Below, one piece after another: positions 43,583 through 51,127 of a stretch of 64,000 nt of DNA. Location of the stretch: assembly GCF_016889705.1 (NCBI RefSeq), contig NZ_CP069526.1:7840001-7904000 (forward strand), read 5' to 3'. A program made the translations under genes and the position numbers. The notes under the pieces were generated by a model. The model was not told the origin of the DNA. It did no database searches and saw nothing but the letters and a program-made list of their open reading frames with translations. Numbering within the stretch: position 1 is the first letter of the stretch; each line of letters opens with the position of its first letter. This DNA is from Amycolatopsis sp. FDAARGOS 1241 (GTDB taxonomy: Bacteria; Actinomycetota; Actinomycetes; Mycobacteriales; Pseudonocardiaceae).

Positions 43583-46548
43583 GCGGCATCCCTGCCGGTA
43601 CCACCCTTGCCGCCCGCGCGGGCGTGCCGGTCGGTGTGACCGTGGGATCCGTTGCCGTTCTGCACCGCGCCCTCCACCTCGCCGGTCTCGGACGCGAGCG
43701 GGTCCGGGGACCCGAGCAGCTGCTCGTCGGTGAGGCCGACTTCGAGTTCCGCCTGGAATTCGAAGTCCTGCTCGAACTCGTCGTCCTCTGGTGGGGTGGG
43801 GACGTAAGGGGCGGGCTCTTCCTCGTGGGGCAGCACGAGGTCGGTGCCGGGCTTGGTGCGCGCGTCGGGCGAGCCCGGGGTGGTGTCCATGACCGAGCGC
43901 AACTGGTCGAGGTGCGGGCCGGAGAAGTCGACGCGGATGCGTTCCACGCCGCCGGCGCCGTCGCCGAAGATGAACTGGCGGGGTTCGACGTCGCGTTCCA
44001 GGCCGCGTTGCGCGCCCGGACGGCGGCCCAGCGCGGCGACGACCTGCTCGTACCCCACGCCCACCGGCACCTTCAGCAGGCGCAGCGCGTCGGCCTGCGC
44101 GTCGTCGTCGTCCAGGCGGCCGACGAAGACGGAGTCGAGCAGGGCGACGAAACCCTGGATCTTCAGAAAGTCGGCCGGGATCTGCGAGGACAGCAGCACC
44201 CGGACGTTCCACTTGCGCGAGTCACGCGCGAAGCGGTTCATCAGCACGCGTCCGGTCGGCACCTCCGACAGGAAGAACGCCTCGTCGATCCAGACGCCCT
44301 TACGCAGCTCCTTCGGCTTTTCGTACACCGATCGCTGGGTGAGCCACGCCGCGAGGTTCAGCATCTCGACACCGAGCGACTCCGCGTCCGTCCAGTACTC
44401 GCGCGGCACACCGTCCTTCGGCAGGGTCAGGCCCGCCATGGTCAGCACGGTCATGCGGTCGTCGCGGCTCTCGGCATACGGGTCCGCGTCGCGTTCCGGG
44501 ATGAGCAGCGCCATGCGCTCGCGCATCTCGTCGAGGAAGTCGGCGACGACGACGGCGTGCTCGTGGTGCTCGCTCGAATCGCGGCGCAGCGCGTCGATGA
44601 CCTGCCCCGGGTCGGCGTCGAAACGGCCGCCGACCGCGCGGACGGCGCGCAGCAGCACGATCCGCGTCTGCGCCATGCGCGACACCTCGTACGGCAGCAC
44701 ACCCGTGAGCACGTCGAGCACCAGCCGCCGCCGGGTCGCGCCCGCCAGCGCCTTTTCGCGGCGCCACGAGCGCTCCGGGTCGTCCTCGTCCATGAAGTGC
44801 TCGAGCAGCGGGTCGGCCACCACGCGGTACGGGTTGAGGATGCCGGGCTGCGCGTTGAGCAGGTTGATCGGCCGCGCGTACGGCCGCAGCTCCGGCAGGT
44901 CGCACAGCCGCGCCAGCGGGCCCGACGGGTCGAGGATCGTCCAGTGCGCCCCGGCGCGCAGTGTCTTGTAGACGATGCCGCCGCCGAGGAACGACTTGCC
45001 GCCACCCAGGCCGGCCACCATCGCGGTGAGGCCCGAACCATCGCGGATCTCCTGCGCCATCCACGGGTCCCACGCCACCGGGCGGCGGGTCGCGGTCACG
45101 GTCTCGCCGAGCAGGATGCCGCGCCGGTCACCGACCTCCGCGGTCGCCGTGGGCACGGCCGACGCCGTCCAGACCACCGAACCGCGGCGCATGTACGCGG
45201 CCGACGCGAGCGGCTCGCCCGGGATGAACTCGCGGGCCATCGCGTACTGGGCCTCGGGGTGCTCGATCGCGACCTTCGGCTTGTACAGGTCGAGCAGCTG
45301 CTGCGCCAAGCGCAGCGCGTCGCGCTCCGTCGGCCCCGACACGGCCAGCCGCCACCACGAACGCACCCGCGTGGCCAGCGCGGTGAAGCCCGACGTCATC
45401 TCGTCGTCGATCTCCAGCACGCGCCCGGCCTGGCGCGACAGCGACTGCGGCGGCTCCAGCTCGTGCTCGTCGGTGTAGTGCTTGACCTGCGAACGCACCT
45501 TGTTCATCTGGCGCTGCAGCTCGCCGGAGACCTCCTCGGGCCGGCGCACGTAGATGCGCGCGGACACCTCGACGGCGGCGGGCAGGCGGTCGGCGTGCTG
45601 GATCCACGGGTCGTCGACCTCAGGGATCTGCAGGCCGTGCATCTGGCCGACGGTGAGCACAGCGAGGTGCCGCGACACACCGGCGTTGGACCCCGTGCGG
45701 CCGCGGACGGTGACCGTCGGCGCGTACGGGTCGGCGTGGAAGTCGGCCGCATCGGTGAAACTGGCCAGGTCCTCCGGCTCCCACACGGCGCCCGGCACGG
45801 CGGGCATGTTCCGCGGCGCGGGCAGGCCCAGCGAGCACGAGCGGTGCATCAGCCAGGACATTTCCTCGGCGTGCACCGGCCTGCCCTCCAGCCCCGCGGT
45901 ACCGATGACCTGGTCGAGGTGCTCGACCTCCGAGTCCAGCGCCACCAGCTCGGCGTCGACGGCCTCGGGCAGGATCTTGCGCAGCACGGGGGCGGCGCGT
46001 TCGACGGCCCGGTCCACCATGCGCCGGGTCTGCACCTGGACGCCGAGGTAGACCTCCTTCTCCGCCATCGACCGGCCCATCAGCTGCTGCTGCTCGCCGA
46101 TCAGGTAGTCGTCGAAGGACAGGGCGCCCGGCACGTCCTGCGGCCGCCCGACGGCGTTGTGCACGTGGGCCTCGGCCCACATGCGGATCGGGTACGGCCG
46201 GTTCGTCACGCGCAGGTGCAGCCACCGGCCCTGCAGCTCGGCGTACTGGCCCGCGATGGCCGCGATCAGGTCGCGGCGCTGCGAGTCCGAACGGAACGAC
46301 CATCGCTGCGGCGCCAGGCGGTACCAGGCGTACACCTCGTGCCCGGTGCGCAGCAGGTGCCCGTCGATGCTGCGCGCGGCGATTGACGGCGTGTACGCGG
46401 GGATGGCCTGCTCGCCCGGCAGCCGCCGGGCCTTGCCCCCCGAGGAGCTGTTCCTCGGCGATGGCTGCCGGACCTGCTGGGGCGTCTCCCAGGCGCCCGT
46501 GGGCACGCCTCGATCACGCTTTCCTCGGCTTCCGCCGCGACCGAACAA
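43579..46548 (-). CDS. VirB4/TraC-like secretion ATPase
   Basis: A 989-residue ATPase. After a basic disordered start, residues ~60-480 form the VirB4 N-terminal domain; the C-terminal motor has Walker A AGLGGGKSF (near 513-521), TILDPSGPLARL, and Walker B GVWIDEAFFL (near 750-759), then LLSSQIPADF and a Glu/Pro-rich tail. VirB4 ATPases energise assembly and substrate transfer in type IV secretion. The start codon is TTG at 46548, preceded at seven bases by GGGAGG, inside which the TAG stop of the PrgI-like gene is embedded. It overlaps the VirB6-like gene by four bases. Residues normally needed for hydrolysis look intact. Confidence 0.93.
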   Translation of the reverse strand: MFGRGGSRGKRDRGVPTGAWETPQQVRQPSPRNSSSGGKARRLPGEQAIPAYTPSIAARSIDGHLLRTGHEVYAWYRLAPQRWSFRSDSQRRDLIAAIAGQYAELQGRWLHLRVTNRPYPIRMWAEAHVHNAVGRPQDVPGALSFDDYLIGEQQQLMGRSMAEKEVYLGVQVQTRRMVDRAVERAAPVLRKILPEAVDAELVALDSEVEHLDQVIGTAGLEGRPVHAEEMSWLMHRSCSLGLPAPRNMPAVPGAVWEPEDLASFTDAADFHADPYAPTVTVRGRTGSNAGVSRHLAVLTVGQMHGLQIPEVDDPWIQHADRLPAAVEVSARIYVRRPEEVSGELQRQMNKVRSQVKHYTDEHELEPPQSLSRQAGRVLEIDDEMTSGFTALATRVRSWWRLAVSGPTERDALRLAQQLLDLYKPKVAIEHPEAQYAMAREFIPGEPLASAAYMRRGSVVWTASAVPTATAEVGDRRGILLGETVTATRRPVAWDPWMAQEIRDGSGLTAMVAGLGGGKSFLGGGIVYKTLRAGAHWTILDPSGPLARLCDLPELRPYARPINLLNAQPGILNPYRVVADPLLEHFMDEDDPERSWRREKALAGATRRRLVLDVLTGVLPYEVSRMAQTRIVLLRAVRAVGGRFDADPGQVIDALRRDSSEHHEHAVVVADFLDEMRERMALLIPERDADPYAESRDDRMTVLTMAGLTLPKDGVPREYWTDAESLGVEMLNLAAWLTQRSVYEKPKELRKGVWIDEAFFLSEVPTGRVLMNRFARDSRKWNVRVLLSSQIPADFLKIQGFVALLDSVFVGRLDDDDAQADALRLLKVPVGVGYEQVVAALGRRPGAQRGLERDVEPRQFIFGDGAGGVERIRVDFSGPHLDQLRSVMDTTPGSPDARTKPGTDLVLPHEEEPAPYVPTPPEDDEFEQDFEFQAELEVGLTDEQLLGSPDPLASETGEVEGAVQNGNGSHGHTDRHARAGGKGGTGRDAA

Positions 46549-46551
46549 CGA

Positions 46552-47040
46552 CTACCTCCCGGCCCGAGCCGCGGGGCGGCTCCGGCGCGCTCGTGGTGCT
46601 CCCTGTGCTCCGGCCGTCGTTCCCGCGCCCTGGCCGTAGCCGTGGTGCCGGTAGGCCCGCTTCCTCTTGTGCTTCGGCAGCGGGCGCTCGGCCCGCACGC
46701 GGATGCGGCTGGCGCTCACCGCGCCACCCGTGGCCGCGGTCTTCTCCCGCGGGGTGTTCAGCTCGCGGCCGGCCATCGCGACCACCGCGCCCAGCGGGCG
46801 CTCGTGGCTGATCTTCGCGGTGATCAACCGGGTGATCACGATCGTGGCCACGAACGCCCACGCCGTGGAGAAGAACCCGAAGCTCCAGCCGGCCCACCGC
46901 TCCACGGTGAGCACGAGCAGGAAGACCGGTATGCCGATGAGCCACGCGACGTAGCGGGCTCTCCAGGGAAAAGTCGCCTTCGGCGGGCCGAGCCAGACGG
47001 CGTCGACCCGGTAGACCTCGTCATCCGTCCTGATGCGCAC
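46552..47040 (-). CDS. PrgI/VirB3-like membrane protein
   Basis: A 162-residue protein with a short N-terminal strand (IRTDDEVYRVDAVWLG), two adjacent membrane helices (~28-50 and ~53-72), and a very basic C-terminal tail (residues ~95-162, KHKRKRAYRHH and RARRSRPAARAGR). PrgI and VirB3 subunits have this two-helix layout and always accompany VirB4, which is the next gene. GTG at 47040 is used. The stop codon lies in the Shine-Dalgarno of the ATPase gene, so translation is coupled. The basic tail could contact DNA, acidic protein or lipids (inference). Confidence 0.8.
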   Translation of the reverse strand: MRIRTDDEVYRVDAVWLGPPKATFPWRARYVAWLIGIPVFLLVLTVERWAGWSFGFFSTAWAFVATIVITRLITAKISHERPLGAVVAMAGRELNTPREKTAATGGAVSASRIRVRAERPLPKHKRKRAYRHHGYGQGAGTTAGAQGAPRARRSRPAARAGR

Positions 47041-47052
47041 GCCTGCCCCGCC

Positions 47053-47319
47053 TCAGCCCGTGAACAGGCCGGCGATCCACTGGCCCACGTTGACGCCGGC
47101 GCCGCTGACCGCGAGTCCGATGATGGCGAGCGCGATGACGACACCGGCGAGCCGCCGCATGACACCGGCGTTGTCACCCTTGCCGCCACCGAGCCAGAGC
47201 AGCAGGAGCGCGACGGCCAGCAACACCAGGGGGATGATGTTGTCGATCAACCAGCTGCGGACGTTGCTGGTGCCGAGTTCGCCGGCGGCCAGCGTCTCGA
47301 GGGTGGTCATGGTCGTCAT
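47053..47319 (-). CDS. Small two-helix membrane protein, first gene of the T4SS-like operon
   Basis: An 88-residue protein with a hydrophilic start (TTLETLAAGELGTSNVRS) and two membrane helices (residues ~26-44, IIPLVLLAVALLLLWLG, and ~57-75, LAGVVIALAIIGLAVSG) with a small basic loop. Size and topology resemble VirB2/TrbC-type pilin subunits or the small TcpE-like subunit, and position at the head of the cluster fits either. ATG at 47319 has GGGAG eight bases upstream; an in-frame ATG three codons later is possible. A promoter is predicted just upstream. Confidence 0.72.
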   Translation of the reverse strand: MTTMTTLETLAAGELGTSNVRSWLIDNIIPLVLLAVALLLLWLGGGKGDNAGVMRRLAGVVIALAIIGLAVSGAGVNVGQWIAGLFTG

Positions 47320-47803
47320 CGCGATACTCCCGGTGCGCGGACGGTACCGCGCGGTTCTGGCTTCGGCGAAGCCTCGAACAACATCATGGCGTCACCTGCG
47401 GTAGCGGTCAAAGCGCGCAGTGTGATGTCGACTTGTGGACACGGGCGGGGGGTCGGGGTCGTCTGGTCAGAATTCCTCGCCCTCCATCATGCTGCCCAGG
47501 GTGCTGGGGATTAAGACCGGCCACCCGGATTTCGCAGTGGACCGACGAACTCACCCTGTTGGGAGTGCTTTGCTCACTCTGCGTACTTTCCATGCGGACG
47601 TGCGGCGGCCTGAACCAGTGTGACATGCCCCGTTCGGCCTCCCCTCCCGAGTCCGCTGAGTGAGCACCACGCTGCTTTCGTGACCCGTCCGCGGCCACGG
47701 GCGCAGTGAGGCGCTTGTCACGATACGCGCAAGTCGCGCCAGGGTTTTCACTACATAGCGTGATACAGGACATCGGACACCAAGCAGTACCTCATCGGTC
47801 CGC
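47320..47803. other. Gene-free stretch upstream of the T4SS-like operon
   Basis: This 484-bp gap has lower GC than its surroundings and no convincing gene. It includes the operon promoter near 47383-47411 and a weak palindrome around TCACTACATAGCGTGA (near 47747-47762). Short frames on both strands (62-121 codons) have no family resemblance. It may hold further regulatory sites for the secretion operon. Confidence 0.5.
47383..47411 (-). promoter_or_regulatory. Predicted promoter of the T4SS-like operon
   Basis: On the minus strand TTGACC (plus 47406-47411) and CATGAT (plus 47383-47388) are 17 bases apart. Transcription would begin about 55 bases before the two-helix gene. The -10 is not ideal, so strength or sigma factor is uncertain. 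Confidence 0.45.
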
Positions 47804-48652
47804 CTAGAGGTTCCGCGGGAACGCGCCGGCCTTGACGACGGCGCGGCTCAGCGGACGGCAGAGCTCGGCCAGCCGGATGGATTTTTCCTCACCGAGGTGC
47901 GTCCACGGTTCTTCCGACGCCGCGTTCGTGGCCGCTTCGACGCGCTCACGCAGGTCCGCACCCTTGTCCGTGAGATCGCCGTCGGGGCCGATGACGCCCT
48001 GCCGGCTCAGCCGGTTCACGGCGGCGTCCCACTGCTGTTCGCTCCAGCCGCGGGTGCGCTTCGCCATCTCGGGTGTGAAGCCGGCGCCGCTCGCGACGTG
48101 GGTGACGAGGGCGTCGAGACCGGTCAGCCCGTGCAGCAGGAGTGCGGCGACGTGGGCGTCGCCGCGGTGCTCGCGCAGGAGCGTGAGAGCGTGCCAGAGA
48201 ACGAGGTGCGGCTTCACGGGCCACGCGAGGCTCGCGTGGCCCGCGTACAGTGCTCGCCCTTCCGGAGGGCAGCCGTCGGTGGCCTCCCGCGCGAGCTCGG
48301 CGGCTTCGGCCACTTCGTCGCTCTGCAGGATTTCGTCGCCGAGGAGGCGCAGGTAGGCCTCGTCGACGGCGTTCAGGCGGGCTTCGAGGACGGCCTCGGG
48401 AGTGGCGAGCGTCCAGGCGTGCGGGACGTGCCGCTCGATGACCTCGGGGTTGAAGTTGTAGAACGTCGCGGCGACGACCCCCGCCCCCACCGCCCCCATC
48501 GGCGCCGAGCGGCTCGCGAAGTAGGTCATGCGCCCCGGCCGCAGGCCCGCAGCCGTGAGGTGCTGCTCGGCTTCGGGGACGAAGTAGATCAGCGAGTGGA
48601 GGGTGTCGAAGGTGCCCTTGAACTTCTTCGCCGCGTCGGCTGCTTCACCCAT
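47804..48652 (-). CDS. SCO6745-family protein
   Basis: A 282-residue soluble helical protein belonging to the SCO6745/SalK-like family common in actinomycetes: TLHSLIYFVPEAEQHLTAAGL, YFASRSAPMGAVGAGVVAATFYNF, ALTLLREHRGDAHVAALL, and a winged-helix-like end (GWSEQQWDAAVNRLSRQGVI). No enzymatic function is established; some members lie in antibiotic clusters. ATG at 48652 begins MGEAADAAKKFKGT, which aligns with the usual start. It lies between the secretion operon and rnpB on the same strand, with nearly 500 bp on its far side, so it is an independent unit. Confidence 0.88.
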   Translation of the reverse strand: MGEAADAAKKFKGTFDTLHSLIYFVPEAEQHLTAAGLRPGRMTYFASRSAPMGAVGAGVVAATFYNFNPEVIERHVPHAWTLATPEAVLEARLNAVDEAYLRLLGDEILQSDEVAEAAELAREATDGCPPEGRALYAGHASLAWPVKPHLVLWHALTLLREHRGDAHVAALLLHGLTGLDALVTHVASGAGFTPEMAKRTRGWSEQQWDAAVNRLSRQGVIGPDGDLTDKGADLRERVEAATNAASEEPWTHLGEEKSIRLAELCRPLSRAVVKAGAFPRNL

Positions 48653-48743
48653 GGTCCGGGATGCTACCGGGCGGTAGGGGTGCGGTGCGCGCTCGTGAGC
48701 CTGGGCCGGCACCGGCACCGCGAAAAGACCGCTCCTGAACAGG

Positions 48744-49133
48744 GCGGACGAGTTGGCATGTAAGCCGGATCCTGTTCCCGGCGCGGCCGGGCGACGGTCA
48801 TCCATCTCGGCCTGCCGTTGCCGGCAGGCTCCAGCGGCCTACCCGCAGGCATCGGACGGGCCGTCCTCAGGCGCCTGCGCAGGAGCGTGCGCTCCCTCTT
48901 GGCCTTGCTCCGGGTGGGGTTTACCGAGCCACCCCGGTCGCCCGGGGTGCTGGTGGTCTCTTACACCACCGTTTCACCCTTACCGCCGTCCGGGGACGGC
49001 GGCGGTCTGTTTTCTGTGGCACTGTCCCGCGGGTCACCCCGGGTTGCCGTTAGCAACCACCCTGCCCTGCGGAGTCCGGACTTTCCTCGGACCGGGTCAC
49101 CCCGATTCGCGACCGTCCTGCCAACTCGTCCGC
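48744..49133 (-). ncRNA. rnpB: RNase P RNA, type A
   Basis: The minus strand reads as the catalytic RNA that matures tRNA 5' ends. The termini pair as helix P1: GCGGACGAGTTGGCA at one end (plus 48744-48758) with its complement at 49119-49133. Universally conserved segments are present on the minus strand: GAGGAAAGTCCGGACTCC near the 5' end, ACAGTGCCACAGAAA, GTAAGGGTGAAA, and GGTAAACCCC followed by the ACCGGATCC-type end. A TACGAT hexamer (plus 49140-49145) lies a few bases upstream of the predicted 5' end as a -10. Confidence 0.95.
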
Positions 49134-49253
49134 GCTACGATCGTACCGTCCGCGCACCGGACGGATGCCCGGCGGGGCGAGCAGTTCGACGGCGCCGAGC
49201 GTCGCGGTCACGGCGAGCGCGGCGAGCTCCAGCAGTTGCACGAGGCCCAACAC
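49050..49253 (-). CDS. Doubtful 67-codon ORF overlapping rnpB
   Basis: GTG at 49253 follows an excellent AAGGAGG at about ten bases and opens with a hydrophobic helix (LVQLLELAALAVTATLGAVELL). The frame continues through the rnpB promoter and into the first ~84 bases of rnpB. Continuation into a structured RNA argues against it, but the ribosome-binding site is striking; a shorter or regulatory peptide is conceivable. No family is recognised. Confidence 0.25.
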   Translation of the reverse strand: MLGLVQLLELAALAVTATLGAVELLAPPGIRPVRGRYDRSADELAGRSRIGVTRSEESPDSAGQGGC

Positions 49254-49298
49254 CGCGGACCACCTCCTTCCGCTCGGGAATACGCGCCGCGCGGCGGG

Positions 49299-49361
49299 GT
49301 GGTTCAAGTGGATCTGTACCAGGTCCTTTGTGGAGGATCCCAGCGCGTGGAAGCCCGTTGA
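49299..49361 (+). CDS. Putative sulfur-type leader peptide upstream of sfnG
   Basis: A 20-codon ORF starting GTG at 49299 and ending TGA 32 bases before sfnG. It encodes VVQVDLYQVLCGG and a short basic tail. The VDLxxVxxC pattern is that of actinobacterial leader peptides found upstream of sulfur-assimilation and sulfonate genes, whose cysteine codons allow attenuation. Only one Cys codon is present and the start has no Shine-Dalgarno, so it may be leaderless or misjudged. Confidence 0.45.
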   Translation: MVQVDLYQVLCGGSQRVEAR

Positions 49362-49393
49362 CCCCGTTTCGGCGCCACTGTTTCACTCGCCGC

Positions 49394-50518
49394 ATGTCCG
49401 CACCAGACCTGCACGAGCCCCGGAGATTCGCCTGCTGGGTCCCGAACGTGAGCGGCGGCCTCGTCCCCAGCGACATCGAACAGCGCACCGACTGGGTTAC
49501 GAGTACAACAAGGAACTCGCCGTCCTCGCGGAGGACAACGGCTTCGAGCACGCCCTGACCCAGGTCCGCTACACGGCCAGCTACGGCGCCGGTTACCAGC
49601 ACGAATCCACCGGGTTCAGCCTCGCGCTCCTGCTCGCCACGCAGCGGCTGAAGGTCATCGCGGCGATCCATCCGGGTCTGTGGCACCCCGGCGTGCTCGC
49701 GAAGTTCGTCGCCAGCGCCGACGTGATCTCCGGCGGCCGCGCGGCCATCAATGTCGTCAGCGGCTGGTTCACGGACGAGTTCACCAAACTGGGCGAACCG
49801 TGGCACGAACACGACGAGCGGTACCGCCGCACGGAGGAGTTCATCCGCACCGTCCGCGAACTGTCGACCGACGACCACGCCTCGTTTTCGGGGGACTTCT
49901 ACCGCGTCCACGACTTCGACATCAAACCCAAGGCCGTGCCCGCGCCGGGCCGGCCCCACCCGGAGATCTTCCAGGGCGGCAACTCCACCGCGGCCCGCGG
50001 CGTCGCCGGCCGCGTGTCCGATTGGTACTTCAGCAACGGCAAGGACTACGACGGGTTCAGCGAGCAGGTCTCGGACGTCCGGGCGCACGCCGCCGGCCGC
50101 ACCGTCCGCTTCGGACTCAACGGCTTCGTCATCGCCCGTGACACGGCCGCCGAAGCCGAAGGGGTGCTGCGGGAGATCGTCGAGAAGGCGAACGTCCCGG
50201 CGGTGGAGGGCTTCCGCGCCGCCGTCGCCCAGGCCCGGCAAGTCGACGGCCGACTCGAAGGGCATGTGGGCGGACTCGGAGTTCAAGGACCTGGTGCAGT
50301 ACAACGACGGGTTCCGCACGCAGCTGGTCGGCAAGCCGGAACACATCGCGGACCGGGCGCTCGAGTACAAAAAGCGCGGGGCGAACCTGTTGCTGCTCAG
50401 GTTCTTGCACTACTTGGAGGATGTGGAGCACCTCGGGAAGACGGTGCTGCCGATCATCCCTGAGAAGGAACGGGACCTGGCCAGGGGCAAGGGTGTTCCG
50501 GAGCCGGCTGGGGTTTGA
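49394..50518 (+). pseudogene. sfnG: Dimethylsulfone monooxygenase SfnG, interrupted by two frameshifts
   Basis: An LLM-class, FMN-dependent monooxygenase of about 374 residues that would convert dimethylsulfone to methanesulfinate for sulfur supply. Three pieces in two frames cover the whole family: FACWVPNVSGGLVPSDIEQR from ATG 49394; EYNKELAVLAEDNGFEHAL to AAINVVSGWFTDEF and FQGGNSTAARGVAGRVSDWYF in the next frame; and WADSEFKDLVQYNDGFRTQL to the stop at 50518 back in the first frame. The breaks lie at about 49494-49498 (one base missing in TGGGTTAC) and 50233-50236 (one extra C in GGCCCGG). Both are in short homopolymers, so sequencing error is a serious alternative to true decay. Confidence 0.85.
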
Positions 50519-50717
50519 GGCTCGGTTGGCGTTGGGGGCGGTGTGTCGAGACCGGGCGCGATTGTCCACGACTCGGGCGCGGTGTGGGCGAGCGGGAAGT
50601 GGATTGTCCACACCGTCGGCGAGTTGTGGATGAATAGCGCCGTTTTCTGCTTGGCAACAGGTTTTGTCAGTGGTGGCCGATACGATGGAGCGGGGTCAGC
50701 CCCAGGGCGGGTGGGGC

Positions 50718-50822
50718 CCTGTCCGGTGGGGGCCTGTCCGGTGGGGGCCTGTCCGGTGGGGGCCTGTCCGGTGGGGGCCTGTCCGGTGGGGGCCTGTCCG
50801 GTGGGGGCCTGTCCGGTGGGGG
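50718..50822. repeat. Seven tandem copies of a 15-bp unit
   Basis: The unit CCTGTCCGGTGGGGG is repeated seven times without change over 105 bp, preceded by a variant GGTGGGGC and followed by CTGCGCG. There are no spacers, so it is a minisatellite rather than a CRISPR array. Confidence 0.9.
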
Positions 50823-50926
50823 CTGCGCGCACTGCCTGGTGGGGGTTGTGGCTGGTGGACGCGGTTCGGCCGCCCCGACGAGCCGGAACCTGCGGCCCGA
50901 GCTTGGGAACCTGTGGCACGCAGCCT

Positions 50927-50991
50927 GCGACCGTGGCGCGAGTCGGCGGCCCACGGGCGAATCGGCGACCGTGGCGCGAGTCGGCGGCCCA
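50927..50991. repeat. 27-bp direct repeat
   Basis: Two identical 27-bp copies, each beginning GCGACCGTGGCGCGAGTCGG, lie at 50927-50953 and 50965-50991, 38 bases apart. They are close to the minisatellite and in the same gene-free region. Confidence 0.7.
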
Positions 50992-51127
50992 GGGGGCGGG
51001 ATCCGGCGCCGGCACGGCACGGGCTGGCGGCCGGTACCGCGGTGGGAGCCGGGGGCGCGGTGAGAGTGGCCGGTGAGGCAGGCCACGCCGAGCGTGTGGC
51101 GAGGAGGCCGGCGGCTAGCGTGCAGCT

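Larger units (their letters stand above)
50519..51127. other. Gene-free stretch with minisatellite and short repeats
   Basis: Between sfnG and the transporter there are 609 bp with no supported gene. The 15-bp tandem array (50718-50822) keeps several frames open on both strands and makes artificial proteins such as repeated GPVRW or TGQAP. A 27-bp duplicated sequence lies at 50927-50991. The rest is unremarkable. Confidence 0.6.

Noticed and set aside
47408..47773. 121-codon minus-strand ORF before the secretion operon
   Set aside because: Composition is not protein-like, no ribosome-binding site was seen, and it covers the predicted promoter.
35317..49133. Integrative conjugative element inserted at rnpB
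   Set aside because: No integrase, relaxase, coupling protein or duplicated rnpB end is visible, and base composition matches the surroundings.
50718..50822. CRISPR array
   Set aside because: The 15-bp units are contiguous, with no spacers and no cas genes nearby.
50410..51015. 201-codon minus-strand repeat protein with TGQAP units
   Set aside because: It is generated by the 15-bp array being a multiple of three; every frame stays open through the repeat, and flanking parts have no coding character.
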